NCBI RefSeq assembly: GCF_004923295.1
Contig: NZ_CP039634.1
Span: 1,259,001-1,323,000, forward strand
Source of the DNA: Azospirillum sp. TSH100
GTDB lineage: Bacteria; Pseudomonadota; Alphaproteobacteria; Azospirillales; Azospirillaceae
DNA: 64,000 nt
Reading direction: 5' to 3'
The notes under the pieces were generated by a model. It was not told the origin of the DNA. It ran no database searches and saw nothing but the letters and a program-made list of their open reading frames with translations. This document shows positions 35,866-43,649 of this stretch, one piece after another. The translations under genes and the position numbers were made by a program. The stretch's first letter is position 1. Each line of letters opens with the position of its first letter.

Positions 35866-36825
35866 ATGGCTGCACCGGAGTTCCGCGGCAAGATCTACGA
35901 CAGCATCCTCGACACGATCGGCGCCACGCCGCTGGTGCGGCTCGACCGTCTGGCCGCAGAGGCGGGGGTGAAGGCCCAGATCATCGGCAAGCTGGAGTTC
36001 TTCAACCCGCTGGCCAGCGTCAAGGACCGCATCGGCCGCGCCATGATCGAGGCCGCCGAGGCCGCCGGCACCATCGCCCCCGGCCGCACGACGCTGGTCG
36101 AGCCCACCTCCGGCAACACCGGCATCGCGCTGGCCTTCGTCGCCGCCGCCAAGGGCTACAAGCTGATCCTGACCATGCCGGAAAGCATGTCGGTGGAACG
36201 GCGCAAGATGCTGAAGCTGCTGGGCGCCGAGCTGGTGCTGACACCGGCGGCGGAAGGCATGAAGGGCGCCATCCGCAAGGCGGAGGAGATCCTGGCCGCC
36301 GACCCGAACGCCTATCTGCTCCAGCAGTTCAAGAACACCGCCAACCCGGCCGTCCATCGCGCCACCACGGCGGAGGAAATCTGGAAGGACACCGACGGTC
36401 AGGTCGATTTCCTGATCTCCGGCGTGGGCACCGGCGGCACGCTGACCGGCACCGCCGAAGTCCTCAAGGGGCGCAAGCCCTCCTTCAAGGCGGTGGCGGT
36501 CGAGCCGGAGGACAGCCCCGTCCTGTCCGGCGGCATGCCCGGCCCGCACAAGATCCAGGGCATCGGCGCGGGCTTCGTCCCTGACATCCTGAAGAAGGAG
36601 CTGATCGACGAGGTGGTGCGCATCTCCAACCAGCGCGCCTTCGAGACCGCCCGCGCCGTCGCCCGTCTGGAAGGCGTGCCGGTCGGCATCTCGTCGGGCG
36701 CGGCGCTGGCCGCCGCGCTGGAGGTTGGCGCCCGTCCGGAGAATGCCGGCAAGCAGATCGTCGTGATCCTGCCGTCCTTCGCCGAACGCTACCTCTCGAC
36801 CGCCCTGTTCGAAGGTCTGGAGTAA
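35866..36825 (+). CDS. cysK: Cysteine synthase A
   Basis: CysK (319 residues) is a PLP enzyme that makes cysteine from O-acetylserine and sulfide. The PLP-binding Lys is in NPLASVKDR (Lys53), the substrate loop is TSGNTG, the phosphate-binding loop is [10 protein letters not shown] and the C-terminal conserved segment is [12 protein letters not shown]. The length is standard. It lies downstream of a Rrf2-family regulator gene and is followed by a very long hairpin. Confidence 0.96.
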   Translation: MAAPEFRGKIYDSILDTIGATPLVRLDRLAAEAGVKAQIIGKLEFFNPLASVKDRIGRAMIEAAEAAGTIAPGRTTLVEPTSGNTGIALAFVAAAKGYKLILTMPESMSVERRKMLKLLGAELVLTPAAEGMKGAIRKAEEILAADPNAYLLQQFKNTANPAVHRATTAEEIWKDTDGQVDFLISGVGTGGTLTGTAEVLKGRKPSFKAVAVEPEDSPVLSGGMPGPHKIQGIGAGFVPDILKKELIDEVVRISNQRAFETARAVARLEGVPVGISSGAALAAALEVGARPENAGKQIVVILPSFAERYLSTALFEGLE

Positions 36826-36837
36826 GCGGGGATCAAC

Positions 36838-36891
36838 GCCGATAGGGGCGGTTGGGGGCGATCCTTGCGCCCCCACCCGCAGCCTATCGGC
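36838..36891. terminator. Long stem-loop after cysK
   Basis: GCCGATAGG (36838-36846) pairs with CCTATCGGC (36883-36891). Inside, GCGGTTGGGGGCG pairs with CGCCCCCACCCGC with one mismatch, leaving a 7-base loop. The whole arm is over 20 base pairs and begins just after the cysK stop codon. There is no T-run, so it is a terminator-like or RNA-stabilising structure rather than a canonical intrinsic terminator. Confidence 0.65.
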
Positions 36892-36992
36892 GAAATTCCG
36901 GGCCGAAATTTGACGAAAATCGCCGTTTCGGCTAATCTTTCCGTCGATCGCGCCGCAGTTTCCGTCCGCGCCGCCGCCGGGGAGTGACCGAT

Positions 36993-37790
36993 ATGTCGGA
37001 TGTTGCCGCCGCCACCTATGTCCCGAACCTGTCGAGCAGCGCCTTCTCCCAGTTCAAGGGGAAGACGACGGGCATCGGTGCCGATGGCGCCAACGCCGAT
37101 ACCCAGACCTTCACGGTCAGCAAGTCCGGCGAATTCAATTTCAAGATCAACAACAGCTACACCAACGTCGAAATCCGCAACGACCGCAACGAGGTGGTTA
37201 CCACCCTGCGGTCGAACGAATCGACGGCGGACGCCAGTGCGCGGCTGGGCCCCGGCACCTATACGGCGACCTTTTCCCAGGCCAACCGCGCGGCGGGCGT
37301 GCGCGACTATTCGATGGACGTCACCGAGCGCCAGAATATCCTGGTGACCGGTGCCGGCGCGTCGCTGAAGGGCACCGCCCAGCCGCCGGGAAACGGCGAC
37401 ACCGGCATTCAGAAACACACCTTCAACGTCGTTCAGGGCGGCACCTTCACCGCCAACCTGTCGCTGCCCAACACGCGCTGGGCGTTGATGGACAAGGACG
37501 GCAAGGTGGTCGCGGCCAGCGACTCGGGCAAACCGGACACCCAGGAGACCTTCCTGCAGAAGCCGACCTACAAGCTGGATCCCGGCCAATACACGATGGT
37601 GGTGGTGCCGCCGTCGGATCTGAAAACGCCCACCGATTTCCAGCTGAGCCTTGTGCCGCGCAACCCGACCTTGACGGAAAGCGGCACCAATCAGGAAAGT
37701 GCCATCCAGAAAACGCTGCGCGAACGGCAGGCCCGCCTGCAACAGTGGGCCTCGGAAGCGAAGCCGACCACCACATCGACCAAGGTCTGA
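36993..37790 (+). CDS. Tandem beta-sandwich (PPC-like) protein, no signal peptide
   Basis: This 265-residue protein carries two similar domains. Each has TFTV/TFNV, then a GxFxxxL strand, a W/N-rich middle, and a GPGTYTATF or DPGQYTMVVV closing strand: residues about 40-105 and 140-215. This resembles the prepeptidase C-terminal (PPC) beta-sandwich found in secreted enzymes. There is no signal peptide, so export, if any, must use another route. The C-terminal 40 residues are charged and helical. The ATG at 36993 follows GGGGAG. A GC hairpin follows the stop. Function is unknown. Confidence 0.6.
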   Translation: MSDVAAATYVPNLSSSAFSQFKGKTTGIGADGANADTQTFTVSKSGEFNFKINNSYTNVEIRNDRNEVVTTLRSNESTADASARLGPGTYTATFSQANRAAGVRDYSMDVTERQNILVTGAGASLKGTAQPPGNGDTGIQKHTFNVVQGGTFTANLSLPNTRWALMDKDGKVVAASDSGKPDTQETFLQKPTYKLDPGQYTMVVVPPSDLKTPTDFQLSLVPRNPTLTESGTNQESAIQKTLRERQARLQQWASEAKPTTTSTKV

Positions 37791-37795
37791 GCCGG

Positions 37796-37830
37796 TTCCG
37801 CACTGCCGGCGGCGCAGCCGGCTTGCGGAA
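37796..37830. terminator. Hairpin after the tandem beta-sandwich gene
   Basis: TTCCGCA (37796-37802) pairs with TGCGGAA (37824-37830), and an inner GCCGGC-GGCGCA-GCCGGC stem extends it. It begins five bases after the stop codon. No T-run follows, so it is only terminator-like. Confidence 0.5.
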
Positions 37831-37884
37831 AACGCAGCGTCGAATGTTGTCGCAACGGCCGATCCTTGCGCTATGCTGCCGGCC

Positions 37885-38673
37885 ATGGACTTCACGGATA
37901 CCCAGCTTCACCGCTATTCCCGCCACATCGTGCTGCCGGAAGTCGGCGGCATCGGCCAGGAAAAGCTGCTGCAATCCAAGGTGCTGGTCGTCGGCGCCGG
38001 CGGCCTCGGCGCGCCCCTGCTGCTCTATCTGGCGGCGGCCGGTGTCGGCACCATCGGCATCGTCGACGACGACACCGTCGATCTGTCGAACCTGCAACGG
38101 CAGGTCATCCACGACGAATCGACACTCGGCCATCCGAAGGTGGACAGTGCCGCCGCCCGCATCCACGCGCTGAATCCCGATGTCCGGGTCCAGACGCACC
38201 GGACGCGGATCAACCGCGACAACGCGATGGAGCTGATCGCCGGCTATGATCTCGTCGCCGACGGGTCGGACAATTTCGCCACGCGCTTCCTGCTGAACGA
38301 CGCCTGCTTCCTGGCCGGCAAGACACTGGTGTCTGCGGCGATCCTGCGCTTCGACGGGCAGCTGAGCACCTTCAAGGCGCATCTGGGGGCGCCGCACCCC
38401 TGCTATCGCTGCCTGTTCTCCGAACCGCCGCCACGCGGCACCGTGCCGTCCTGTTCGGAAGGCGGGGTTCTGGGGGCGCTGGCCGGATTCGTCGGCTCGC
38501 TGCAGGCGACGGAGGTGCTGAAGGAACTGCTGGGGCTGGGCGAGAGCCTGTCGGGCAGCCTGCTGATGATGGACACGCTCTATGCGTCCTATCAGCGCAT
38601 CGCCATCAAGCGGGATCCCGACTGCGCGCTTTGCGGCGATCATCGGACGATCCACGACCTGTCCGCCCACTGA
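37885..38673 (+). CDS. ThiF/MoeB/HesA-family E1-like adenylyltransferase
   Basis: This 262-residue protein has the E1-like fold: YSRHIVLPEVGGIGQEKL, the ATP loop VLVVGAGGLGAP (residues 33-44), DDDTVDLSNLQRQ and the SDNFATRFLLND adenylation motif. A CSEGGVLG segment holds the Cys seen in ThiF/MoeB. Two CxxC pairs (CYRC and CALC) form the structural zinc site. These enzymes adenylate the C-terminal Gly of ThiS- or MoaD-like carriers. It lacks a rhodanese domain. It may serve ThiS of the thi operon elsewhere in this window or MoaD; the sequence cannot decide. Confidence 0.88.
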   Translation: MDFTDTQLHRYSRHIVLPEVGGIGQEKLLQSKVLVVGAGGLGAPLLLYLAAAGVGTIGIVDDDTVDLSNLQRQVIHDESTLGHPKVDSAAARIHALNPDVRVQTHRTRINRDNAMELIAGYDLVADGSDNFATRFLLNDACFLAGKTLVSAAILRFDGQLSTFKAHLGAPHPCYRCLFSEPPPRGTVPSCSEGGVLGALAGFVGSLQATEVLKELLGLGESLSGSLLMMDTLYASYQRIAIKRDPDCALCGDHRTIHDLSAH

Positions 38674-38706
38674 CGGGCGCTGCGGCACTGACGGGAGGCG
38701 GCCATC

Positions 38707-39207
38707 ATGTCCACTGCCCTGCCTGAGACCATGCCTGAAAAGATGCCTGTGATGATGCCTGCGACCGGAGCCGGCGGCACGACGGCCCTGTCGATCGTGC
38801 TGTTCGCCGGCGGTTTCGACCGCGTCCATTACGCGCTGGTGATGGCCAGCGCCGCGGCGGCGACCAACCGCAGGGTCACGTTGTTCTTCACCGGCCGCGC
38901 GCTGCGCGCCCTGGTGCACGAGACGGAGCCGGGCGTGCTCGGCTGGCACGATCTGGATCCGGCCGACGACGGCAGCACGCCGGTGGCGCGCGACCGCTAT
39001 TTCGCCACCCACGGCCTTGCCACCTTCGAGGAGCTGTTGGAGGCCTGCGTCGCCATGGGCGTCACGGTGATGGCCTGCGAGATGGGGCTGCGGGCGCTGG
39101 GGCTGCCGCCGGGCGTCTCGCTGCGGCCCGACGTGCCGGTCGCCACCGGCGGCGTCGTCACCTTCCTGAATGAGGCGCCCGGCGGCGGCGCCATGCTGTT
39201 CGTCTGA
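38707..39207 (+). CDS. DsrE/DsrF-like family protein
   Basis: This 166-residue protein has a DsrE-like fold: STALSIVLFAGGFDRVHYALVMA near the N-terminus, a RRVTLFF strand, and a conserved EACVAMGVTVMACEMG segment with Cys114 and Cys124. DsrE-family proteins carry sulfur as persulfides or act as small peroxiredoxin-like domains. It follows the MoeB/ThiF-like gene by 33 bases, which suggests a link to sulfur transfer. The Met/Pro-rich N-terminus is unusual and could be a wrong start. Confidence 0.7.
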   Translation: MSTALPETMPEKMPVMMPATGAGGTTALSIVLFAGGFDRVHYALVMASAAAATNRRVTLFFTGRALRALVHETEPGVLGWHDLDPADDGSTPVARDRYFATHGLATFEELLEACVAMGVTVMACEMGLRALGLPPGVSLRPDVPVATGGVVTFLNEAPGGGAMLFV

Positions 39208-39222
39208 TATCTGTTCGTCTGA
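39196..39222. repeat. 12-base direct duplication at the end of the DsrE-like gene
   Basis: CTGTTCGTCTGA occurs at 39196-39207, where it encodes the last residues and stop of the DsrE-like protein, and again at 39211-39222 after three bases (TAT). The second copy is non-coding. It looks like a small tandem duplication across the stop codon. Confidence 0.8.
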
Positions 39223-39238
39223 CACTGCTGGAACGGGC

Positions 39239-39496
39239 ATGAGTGACAATCGCGAGATCCTCGACCTTGCCAACCGGTTCGAGTCGATCGCCACGGATGG
39301 GTTCGAGGGGCGCCCCTACCGGCCGGCGCTGGCCGGGCTTGCCACCCGCGTGCGGGAACGGCCGGGGATGGCGCCGCGCGTCGCCCATGCCCTCGGCATC
39401 ATGATCCAGCTGATCGGCGAGAGCGATCCGGAGGGGCGGTTCGCCGTCAAGATCGCCATCCTGCGCGAGGCGGTCGGGCTGCTCGGCGACGCCTGA
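39239..39496 (+). CDS. Small helical protein, unknown function
   Basis: This 85-residue protein (ATG at 39239) has helices throughout, with REILDLANRFESIATDGFEG near the start and ALGIMIQLIGESDPEGRF in the middle. There is no membrane segment or signal peptide. It lies 31 bases after the DsrE-like gene and about 100 bases before the CMD gene, so it may be part of the same transcript. I do not recognise a family. Confidence 0.5.
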   Translation: MSDNREILDLANRFESIATDGFEGRPYRPALAGLATRVRERPGMAPRVAHALGIMIQLIGESDPEGRFAVKIAILREAVGLLGDA

Positions 39497-39594
39497 CGGC
39501 CGGGGTTTGGAGCGGGTGCATGGCAGCCATGCGTCACGCCGGACTGCGCTGTCCCGTCATGGGGGCGATGACACTCCAGACGAGGATGACCACC

Positions 39595-40047
39595 ATGGCT
39601 TTCCGTTTCACCGTCGCCGCCGACGCTCCGTCCCTCTACGCGCCGATGCTCGCCCTCACCAAGGCGATTCGCGGCAGCGGTCTGCCGACCGGGCTGATCC
39701 ACCTGATCGACCTGCGCGTGTCGCAGATCAACGGCTGCGCCTATTGCATCGACCTGCATACCAAGGAAGCCCGCCACGACGGCCAGTCGGACCAGCGTAT
39801 CGCCGCCGTGGCGGAGTGGCAGCGGTCGGACCTGTTCCTGCCGGACGAGCGCGCCGCCTTCGCCTGGGCCGAGGCGCTGACCCGCAACCGGCATCATGAT
39901 ATTGATGCCGCCCATCAGGAGTTGCAGCGCCATTTCAGTGCCGAGCAGATCGCCCATCTGACGGTGGTGGTGGCGCAGATCAACGCCTGGAACCGCGTCG
40001 GCATCGCCCAGCATGTCGAGGGCACCGCCGTCGGGATGGCGGCGTGA
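39595..40047 (+). CDS. AhpD/carboxymuconolactone decarboxylase-like (CMD) family protein
   Basis: This 150-residue protein has the CMD/AhpD fold with active-site CAYC--H (Cys48, Cys51, His55 in NGCAYCIDLHTKEAR). AhpD-type proteins use these Cys as a peroxidase or redox relay. The stop codon overlaps the GTG start of the ECF sigma gene (GTGA), so translation is coupled. Pairing of this family with ECF41 sigma factors is a known arrangement. The redox substrate is unknown. Confidence 0.9.
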   Translation: MAFRFTVAADAPSLYAPMLALTKAIRGSGLPTGLIHLIDLRVSQINGCAYCIDLHTKEARHDGQSDQRIAAVAEWQRSDLFLPDERAAFAWAEALTRNRHHDIDAAHQELQRHFSAEQIAHLTVVVAQINAWNRVGIAQHVEGTAVGMAA

Positions 40048-40934
40048 CGGCGCTGGCCGGCCCCGGCACCGCGCTCGCCGCCTTCGCCGGCGAGCGGGCG
40101 CGGCTGCGCGCTTTGGCCTATCGTCTGCTCGGCTCGGTGGCGGAGGCGGAGGACACGGTGCAGGACGCCTGGCTGCGCTGGTCGGCGGTGGCGTCCGGCA
40201 GCGTCGGGTCGGCCCCCGCCTACCTAACCACCCTGGTGACCCGGCTGGCGCTCGACCGGCTGCGCTCCGCCCGGGCGACCCGGGAACGCTATTACGGGCT
40301 GTGGCTTCCCGAACCGGAGGTCGCGGATTGGGACCCGGAGCCTGAGGATGAGGCTGAGCCCGAGTCGGTGTCGCTGGCGATGCTTCTGCTGCTGGAACGG
40401 CTCGCGCCGGACCAGCGGGCGGTCTTCGTCCTGCGCGAGGCGATGGACCTGGACTATGCGGAGATCGCCGGGATGCTCGGCAAGTCGGTCGATGCCTGCC
40501 GCCAGATCATGCGGCGGGCCCGCGCCAGGCTGGCCGAGCCGGCCGCCTGGGGGCAACCCGCCAATTCCGTGGATGCCGGAAGGCGTCTCGCCAATGCCTT
40601 CGCCGAGGCCAGCGTGCGGCGCGATTATGCCGCCATCGTCGTCCTGCTGTCCGACGATGCCCAGTGGCTGAGCGATGGCGGCGGGATGGTGCGGACGGCG
40701 GTCAACCCGCTGTTCGGCGCCGACCGCATCGCCCGTTTCCTGGTGGGCGTCCAGCGCAAGCGTGGTGTCAGCTTCGCTTTCACCCCGGTGCGGGTGAATG
40801 GCGGGCCGGGGCTGCTCGCCGAACTGGGCGGGTCTTTCCGCAGCGTTCTGGCCTTCGACATCGTGGATGGAAGGATCGTCCGGGTGTACCAGATCGCCAA
40901 CCCGCAGAAGCTGGAGCGCGTTGCCGTCGTTTAA
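40044..40934 (+). CDS. sigJ: ECF41-family (SigJ-like) sigma factor with SnoaL-like C-terminal extension
   Basis: This 296-residue protein has sigma region 2 (YRLLGSVAEAEDTVQDAWLRW) and region 4 (LDYAEIAGMLGKSVDACRQIMRRARARL), followed by a C-terminal SnoaL-like domain. The extension carries DGGG (residues 211-214) and NPQKL (286-290), both typical of the ECF41 group, in which this domain replaces an anti-sigma factor and modulates activity. The GTG start overlaps the stop of the CMD gene, its usual partner. The likely target is the CMD promoter. It ends overlapping the convergent receiver-like gene. Confidence 0.92.
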   Translation: MTALAGPGTALAAFAGERARLRALAYRLLGSVAEAEDTVQDAWLRWSAVASGSVGSAPAYLTTLVTRLALDRLRSARATRERYYGLWLPEPEVADWDPEPEDEAEPESVSLAMLLLLERLAPDQRAVFVLREAMDLDYAEIAGMLGKSVDACRQIMRRARARLAEPAAWGQPANSVDAGRRLANAFAEASVRRDYAAIVVLLSDDAQWLSDGGGMVRTAVNPLFGADRIARFLVGVQRKRGVSFAFTPVRVNGGPGLLAELGGSFRSVLAFDIVDGRIVRVYQIANPQKLERVAVV

Positions 40935-41305
40935 ACGGTCGCCTCGTCCAGCCAGCGGTCCAGCGCCGTCAGGTCGACCGGGCGGGGCAGGATGGGGAAG
41001 GGCAGGTTCGGCATGCGCGGGCCGGTCATCAGGATGCGCGTCTGCGGATAGAGCATCGCCGCCAGCGCCGCGGCCCGGTCGCCGTCGTCGCCCTCATGGT
41101 CCAGCGGCAGCAACGCCACCACCGGCGCCTCCGCACCGATGATGGTCAGCGCCTCCAGCGCGTCATCGGTCTGCGAAACCTGAAAACCGCGACCGGACAG
41201 ATGTCCGGCCAGCGCCTCGCGCTGGATGCGGTCGGCATCGGCAACCACCGCCCGGCGCCCGCCATAGCCCGGCATCCGGATGTCGGCATCGATGCTGAAA
41301 GCCAC
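40931..41305 (-). CDS. Stand-alone receiver-like protein lacking the phospho-acceptor Asp
   Basis: This 124-residue protein has the order of a CheY-like receiver: RRAVVADADRIQREALAGHL, a long helix, VVALLPLDHEG at the phosphorylation site, RILMTG and ILPRPVDL. In the aligned position of the acceptor Asp there is a Pro (Pro67), with Asp69 two residues on, and the conserved Lys is Arg108. The Thr of the switch remains (MTG). The GTG start at 41305 has GGAGGGGGAAC directly upstream. There is no output domain or kinase beside it, so it probably acts by protein-protein contact. Confidence 0.7.
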   Translation of the reverse strand: MAFSIDADIRMPGYGGRRAVVADADRIQREALAGHLSGRGFQVSQTDDALEALTIIGAEAPVVALLPLDHEGDDGDRAAALAAMLYPQTRILMTGPRMPNLPFPILPRPVDLTALDRWLDEATV

Positions 41306-41381
41306 GTTCCCCCTCCGTCCATCATGTTTTTGTTATGGACGGTTCGAGTATGCGGGCGGGCGGGCGGGTTGTAAACGGCTG

Positions 41382-42134
41382 CTACCTGCGGTTCGACCTT
41401 CGTCGAATACGGACCACTTCGCCCTTGTGCATCAGGGCCAGCATCGGCAGGTCGCTGGGATGGTTGCCGTAGCCCCAGGTGGCGGCGACCGGACCATGGC
41501 CGGCGATCCAGCCGGTCACCCGTTCCGCCTTGTCCAGCCGCACGCAGTTGGCGGTGCTGAGCCGGCCGGTCAGCCTGCCGTCCACCACCTCCATGCCGGT
41601 CGCCAGCAGGTCGTCGACCTCCAGCCCGCGCAGCAATGCCGGCATGTAGAGGTCGAGCGCGCCGGTCGCGACCACCACGCGGCGGCCCTGGCGGCGGTGG
41701 TCCTTCAGCACCTCCAGCATCGGCTGGTGCCAGCGCACGCGCGGCACCATGCGTTCCGCCGCGGCAAGCGCGTCGGCCACCGGCAGCCCGCGCAGCGTGC
41801 GCTTCAGGTAGATCGCCTTGACCGATCCCGGAAAGTCGCAGCCCGGCCCGCGGCCGCGGACATGGCGGTGCAGGGCCGAGCGGATGGCGTCGGCCAGCGC
41901 CAGGGCGGCGCGGCGCCGGCCGATCACCTCGCCGACGAACATCGGCAGGCTGTCGCCATGGATCAGCGTTCCGTCGAAGTCGAAGAAGGCGACTCCGGCC
42001 GGACCCGAGATCGGCTGTCCGGAGATCGGCTGTCCGGGGATCGGCGAATCGACCGGGGCCACCGGCAGCGGCGAAGGCACGTTCAAGCCGGTCCCGGGCT
42101 CCAGGCCATGCGGCGGGGATGACGTCGTTTGCAT
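41382..42134 (-). CDS. HAD-superfamily (IB-type) phosphatase
   Basis: This 250-residue protein has the HAD motifs FFDFDGTLIHGDSLP (the first Asp is the nucleophile), VVVATGALDLYMPALLRG for motif II and GYGNHPSDLPML for the acidic motif. This matches the SerB-like subclass IB. The substrate is not clear; phosphoserine or a lipid phosphate are possible. Near the N-terminus GQPISGQPISG is encoded by a 15-base tandem repeat at 42007-42036, with a third, degenerate unit. Start chosen at the ATG at 42134. Confidence 0.82.
   Translation of the reverse strand: MQTTSSPPHGLEPGTGLNVPSPLPVAPVDSPIPGQPISGQPISGPAGVAFFDFDGTLIHGDSLPMFVGEVIGRRRAALALADAIRSALHRHVRGRGPGCDFPGSVKAIYLKRTLRGLPVADALAAAERMVPRVRWHQPMLEVLKDHRRQGRRVVVATGALDLYMPALLRGLEVDDLLATGMEVVDGRLTGRLSTANCVRLDKAERVTGWIAGHGPVAATWGYGNHPSDLPMLALMHKGEVVRIRRRSNRR
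42007..42051. repeat. 15-base tandem repeat in the HAD phosphatase gene
   Basis: GAGATCGGCTGTCCG occurs at 42007-42021 and again at 42022-42036; a third, degenerate unit follows to 42051. Read on the minus strand it encodes the repeated GQPIS unit of the HAD protein's N-terminal linker. The copy number could vary between strains because the unit is a multiple of three bases. Confidence 0.8.
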
Positions 42135-42232
42135 GACCGCAGTTATCCGGCCGCCACGGTGCGGCGGGCAAGGGTTTTCAGGTCTACCCGATGAAGACTT
42201 GGCCCGATGCGGATCCGGATAGGGCGTCCGGG

Positions 42233-42613
42233 TCAATGCAGCATGTTCGGGCCGCAGGGCACCTCGAACAGCGGTCCGTCTTCGGAGCCGTCGTCGGTGC
42301 CGTCATCCCGCCCGGCGCCGTCGTCGGCTTCCTCCAGCTGGGCGATCAGGTCGCCTGACGCTTCCTCAAGCCCGGCCTTGACGGCGATCAGCAGATTGAT
42401 GATCTCGCCATTGTCCTGCTCCAGGCTGCGCACCCGCTCTTCCAGCCGGTCGATGCGGCGCATCAGCAGATCCGACAGGCGGTCCAGCCGCTCCAGCACG
42501 GGGTCGATGGTTGGGACGGCATTGGTCTGGGAGGCCGGCCCGGCCGTGCTGGGCGGGCTTTCGGGCCGGGCGTGGGGGGGCTGGCCTTGGCGGTTGTCGG
42601 GACGGTCATCCAT
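42233..42613 (-). CDS. Acidic coiled-coil protein, unknown function
   Basis: This 126-residue protein (ATG at 42613) has a Pro-rich first 40 residues, then a predicted coiled coil (LERLDRLSDLLMRRIDRLEERVRSLEQD), a hydrophobic helix IINLLIAVKAGLEEA and an Asp/Gly-rich tail. No membrane helix or signal peptide is evident. It lies upstream of the HAD phosphatase gene on the same strand. I do not recognise a family. Confidence 0.55.
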   Translation of the reverse strand: MDDRPDNRQGQPPHARPESPPSTAGPASQTNAVPTIDPVLERLDRLSDLLMRRIDRLEERVRSLEQDNGEIINLLIAVKAGLEEASGDLIAQLEEADDGAGRDDGTDDGSEDGPLFEVPCGPNMLH

Positions 42614-42809
42614 GGTGCGGCCGGTTCCGGTCAGTGAGGTTTGCTCCTCGCCTAACCTTGGGCTGGCGGCCGGCAAGGTCCAGACCGGCACCCGATGCAC
42701 CACGCAAGCGATTGCCGCCTGACCCACCCGTCCAGCGCGTGGCGATTCCGGGTGGGTATGGGGTCAGCCGCCACCCCTTGTGCGCATCACAAATGAGTTC
42801 GCTGTATAG

Positions 42810-43247
42810 TCAAGACTCAGTTTTGTCGGCACGGCGTTTGCGCGGGACACCGTACAGTTCCAACCGATGGCCGATCAGGTCATAGCCCAATTCGCGGGCT
42901 ATGCTTTCCTTCAGCCGTTCCATTTCATCGTTGGTGAACTCGATGACTTCACCCGAATCGACATCGATCAGATGGTGATGGTGATCGGTTCTTGTTTCTT
43001 CATAGCGTGCGCGGCCGTCACCGAAATCGAGCCGGTCGATGACATGCGCCTCTTCAAACAGCCGCATCGTCCGGTAAACCGTGGCGATGGAAATGCGCGG
43101 GTCGATGGCGGATGCGCGGCGGTGCACCTCCTCCACATCGGGGTGGTCCGTCGCCTCCGACAGCACGCGCGAGATCACGCGGCGCTGGTCGGTCATCTTC
43201 AATCCCTTCTTCACGCACAGTTCTTCGAGGCGCGAGGGCATGGACAT
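42810..43247 (-). CDS. Fur-family metal-responsive transcriptional regulator
   Basis: This 145-residue protein has the Fur winged helix (CVKKGLKMTDQRRVISRVL, ATVYRTMRLFEEAHVI) and the metal-site segment TRTDHHHHLIDVDSGEVIEF, ending HRLELYGVP. The CxxC zinc sites of enteric Fur are missing, as in many alphaproteobacterial Fur/Mur proteins. It could sense iron or manganese. Start at 43247 or 43241 is equally plausible; the ribosome site AGGAATACAGGGG serves either. It is divergent from the histidine kinase gene. Confidence 0.88.
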   Translation of the reverse strand: MSMPSRLEELCVKKGLKMTDQRRVISRVLSEATDHPDVEEVHRRASAIDPRISIATVYRTMRLFEEAHVIDRLDFGDGRARYEETRTDHHHHLIDVDSGEVIEFTNDEMERLKESIARELGYDLIGHRLELYGVPRKRRADKTES

Positions 43248-43649
43248 CCCCTGTATTCCTGTCTTCGTTCGACGGGCGGCGGTTCGCCCCTCTGGTCTCC
43301 CTGATGCCCGGAACGCCAGCGGCAAGAGCCGGCAACGGAGCTGATCGTTCAGTCCACCCCGGCCGGCCGTTCGCGGCATTCCGAATACCCGACCATCATA
43401 CTGTGTTTCGGAGGCATTCTCAAACACCCGCATTCCCGCCGGACGGCCGAGTGGAGGGGGCGGTACCCGCCAAGGCCATAATACTTTCAGACTATTGTGC
43501 GGCGGGCTGATGGGGTGGGGCAGAAACCAATTGCTCATAATCCGCTGCTAGGTTTTTCGTAAGGAACGCCGTTCGATCCAGTAAGGTGCTCTTTTCCGAC
43601 ATTACCCGACCGGACCCGACAACGCCCGACAGGAAGGAGGGAGGCCGCA
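43248..43649. other. Divergent promoter region between the Fur-family and histidine kinase genes
   Basis: These 402 bases hold no convincing gene. They are the shared upstream region of two divergent regulators, so promoters for both must lie here. The last 60 bases before the histidine kinase start carry four phased CCGAC repeats. The middle (43420-43560) has a lower GC content than its surroundings. Confidence 0.5.
43596..43630. repeat. Four CCGAC repeats at exact 10-base spacing upstream of the histidine kinase
   Basis: CCGAC starts at 43596, 43606, 43616 and 43626, one turn of helix apart. The array ends next to the AGGAAGGAGG ribosome site, 20 bases before the kinase ATG. The intervening five bases differ in each unit (ATTAC, CGGAC, AACGC), so it is not a simple tandem duplication and the spacing looks selected. 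Confidence 0.8.
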
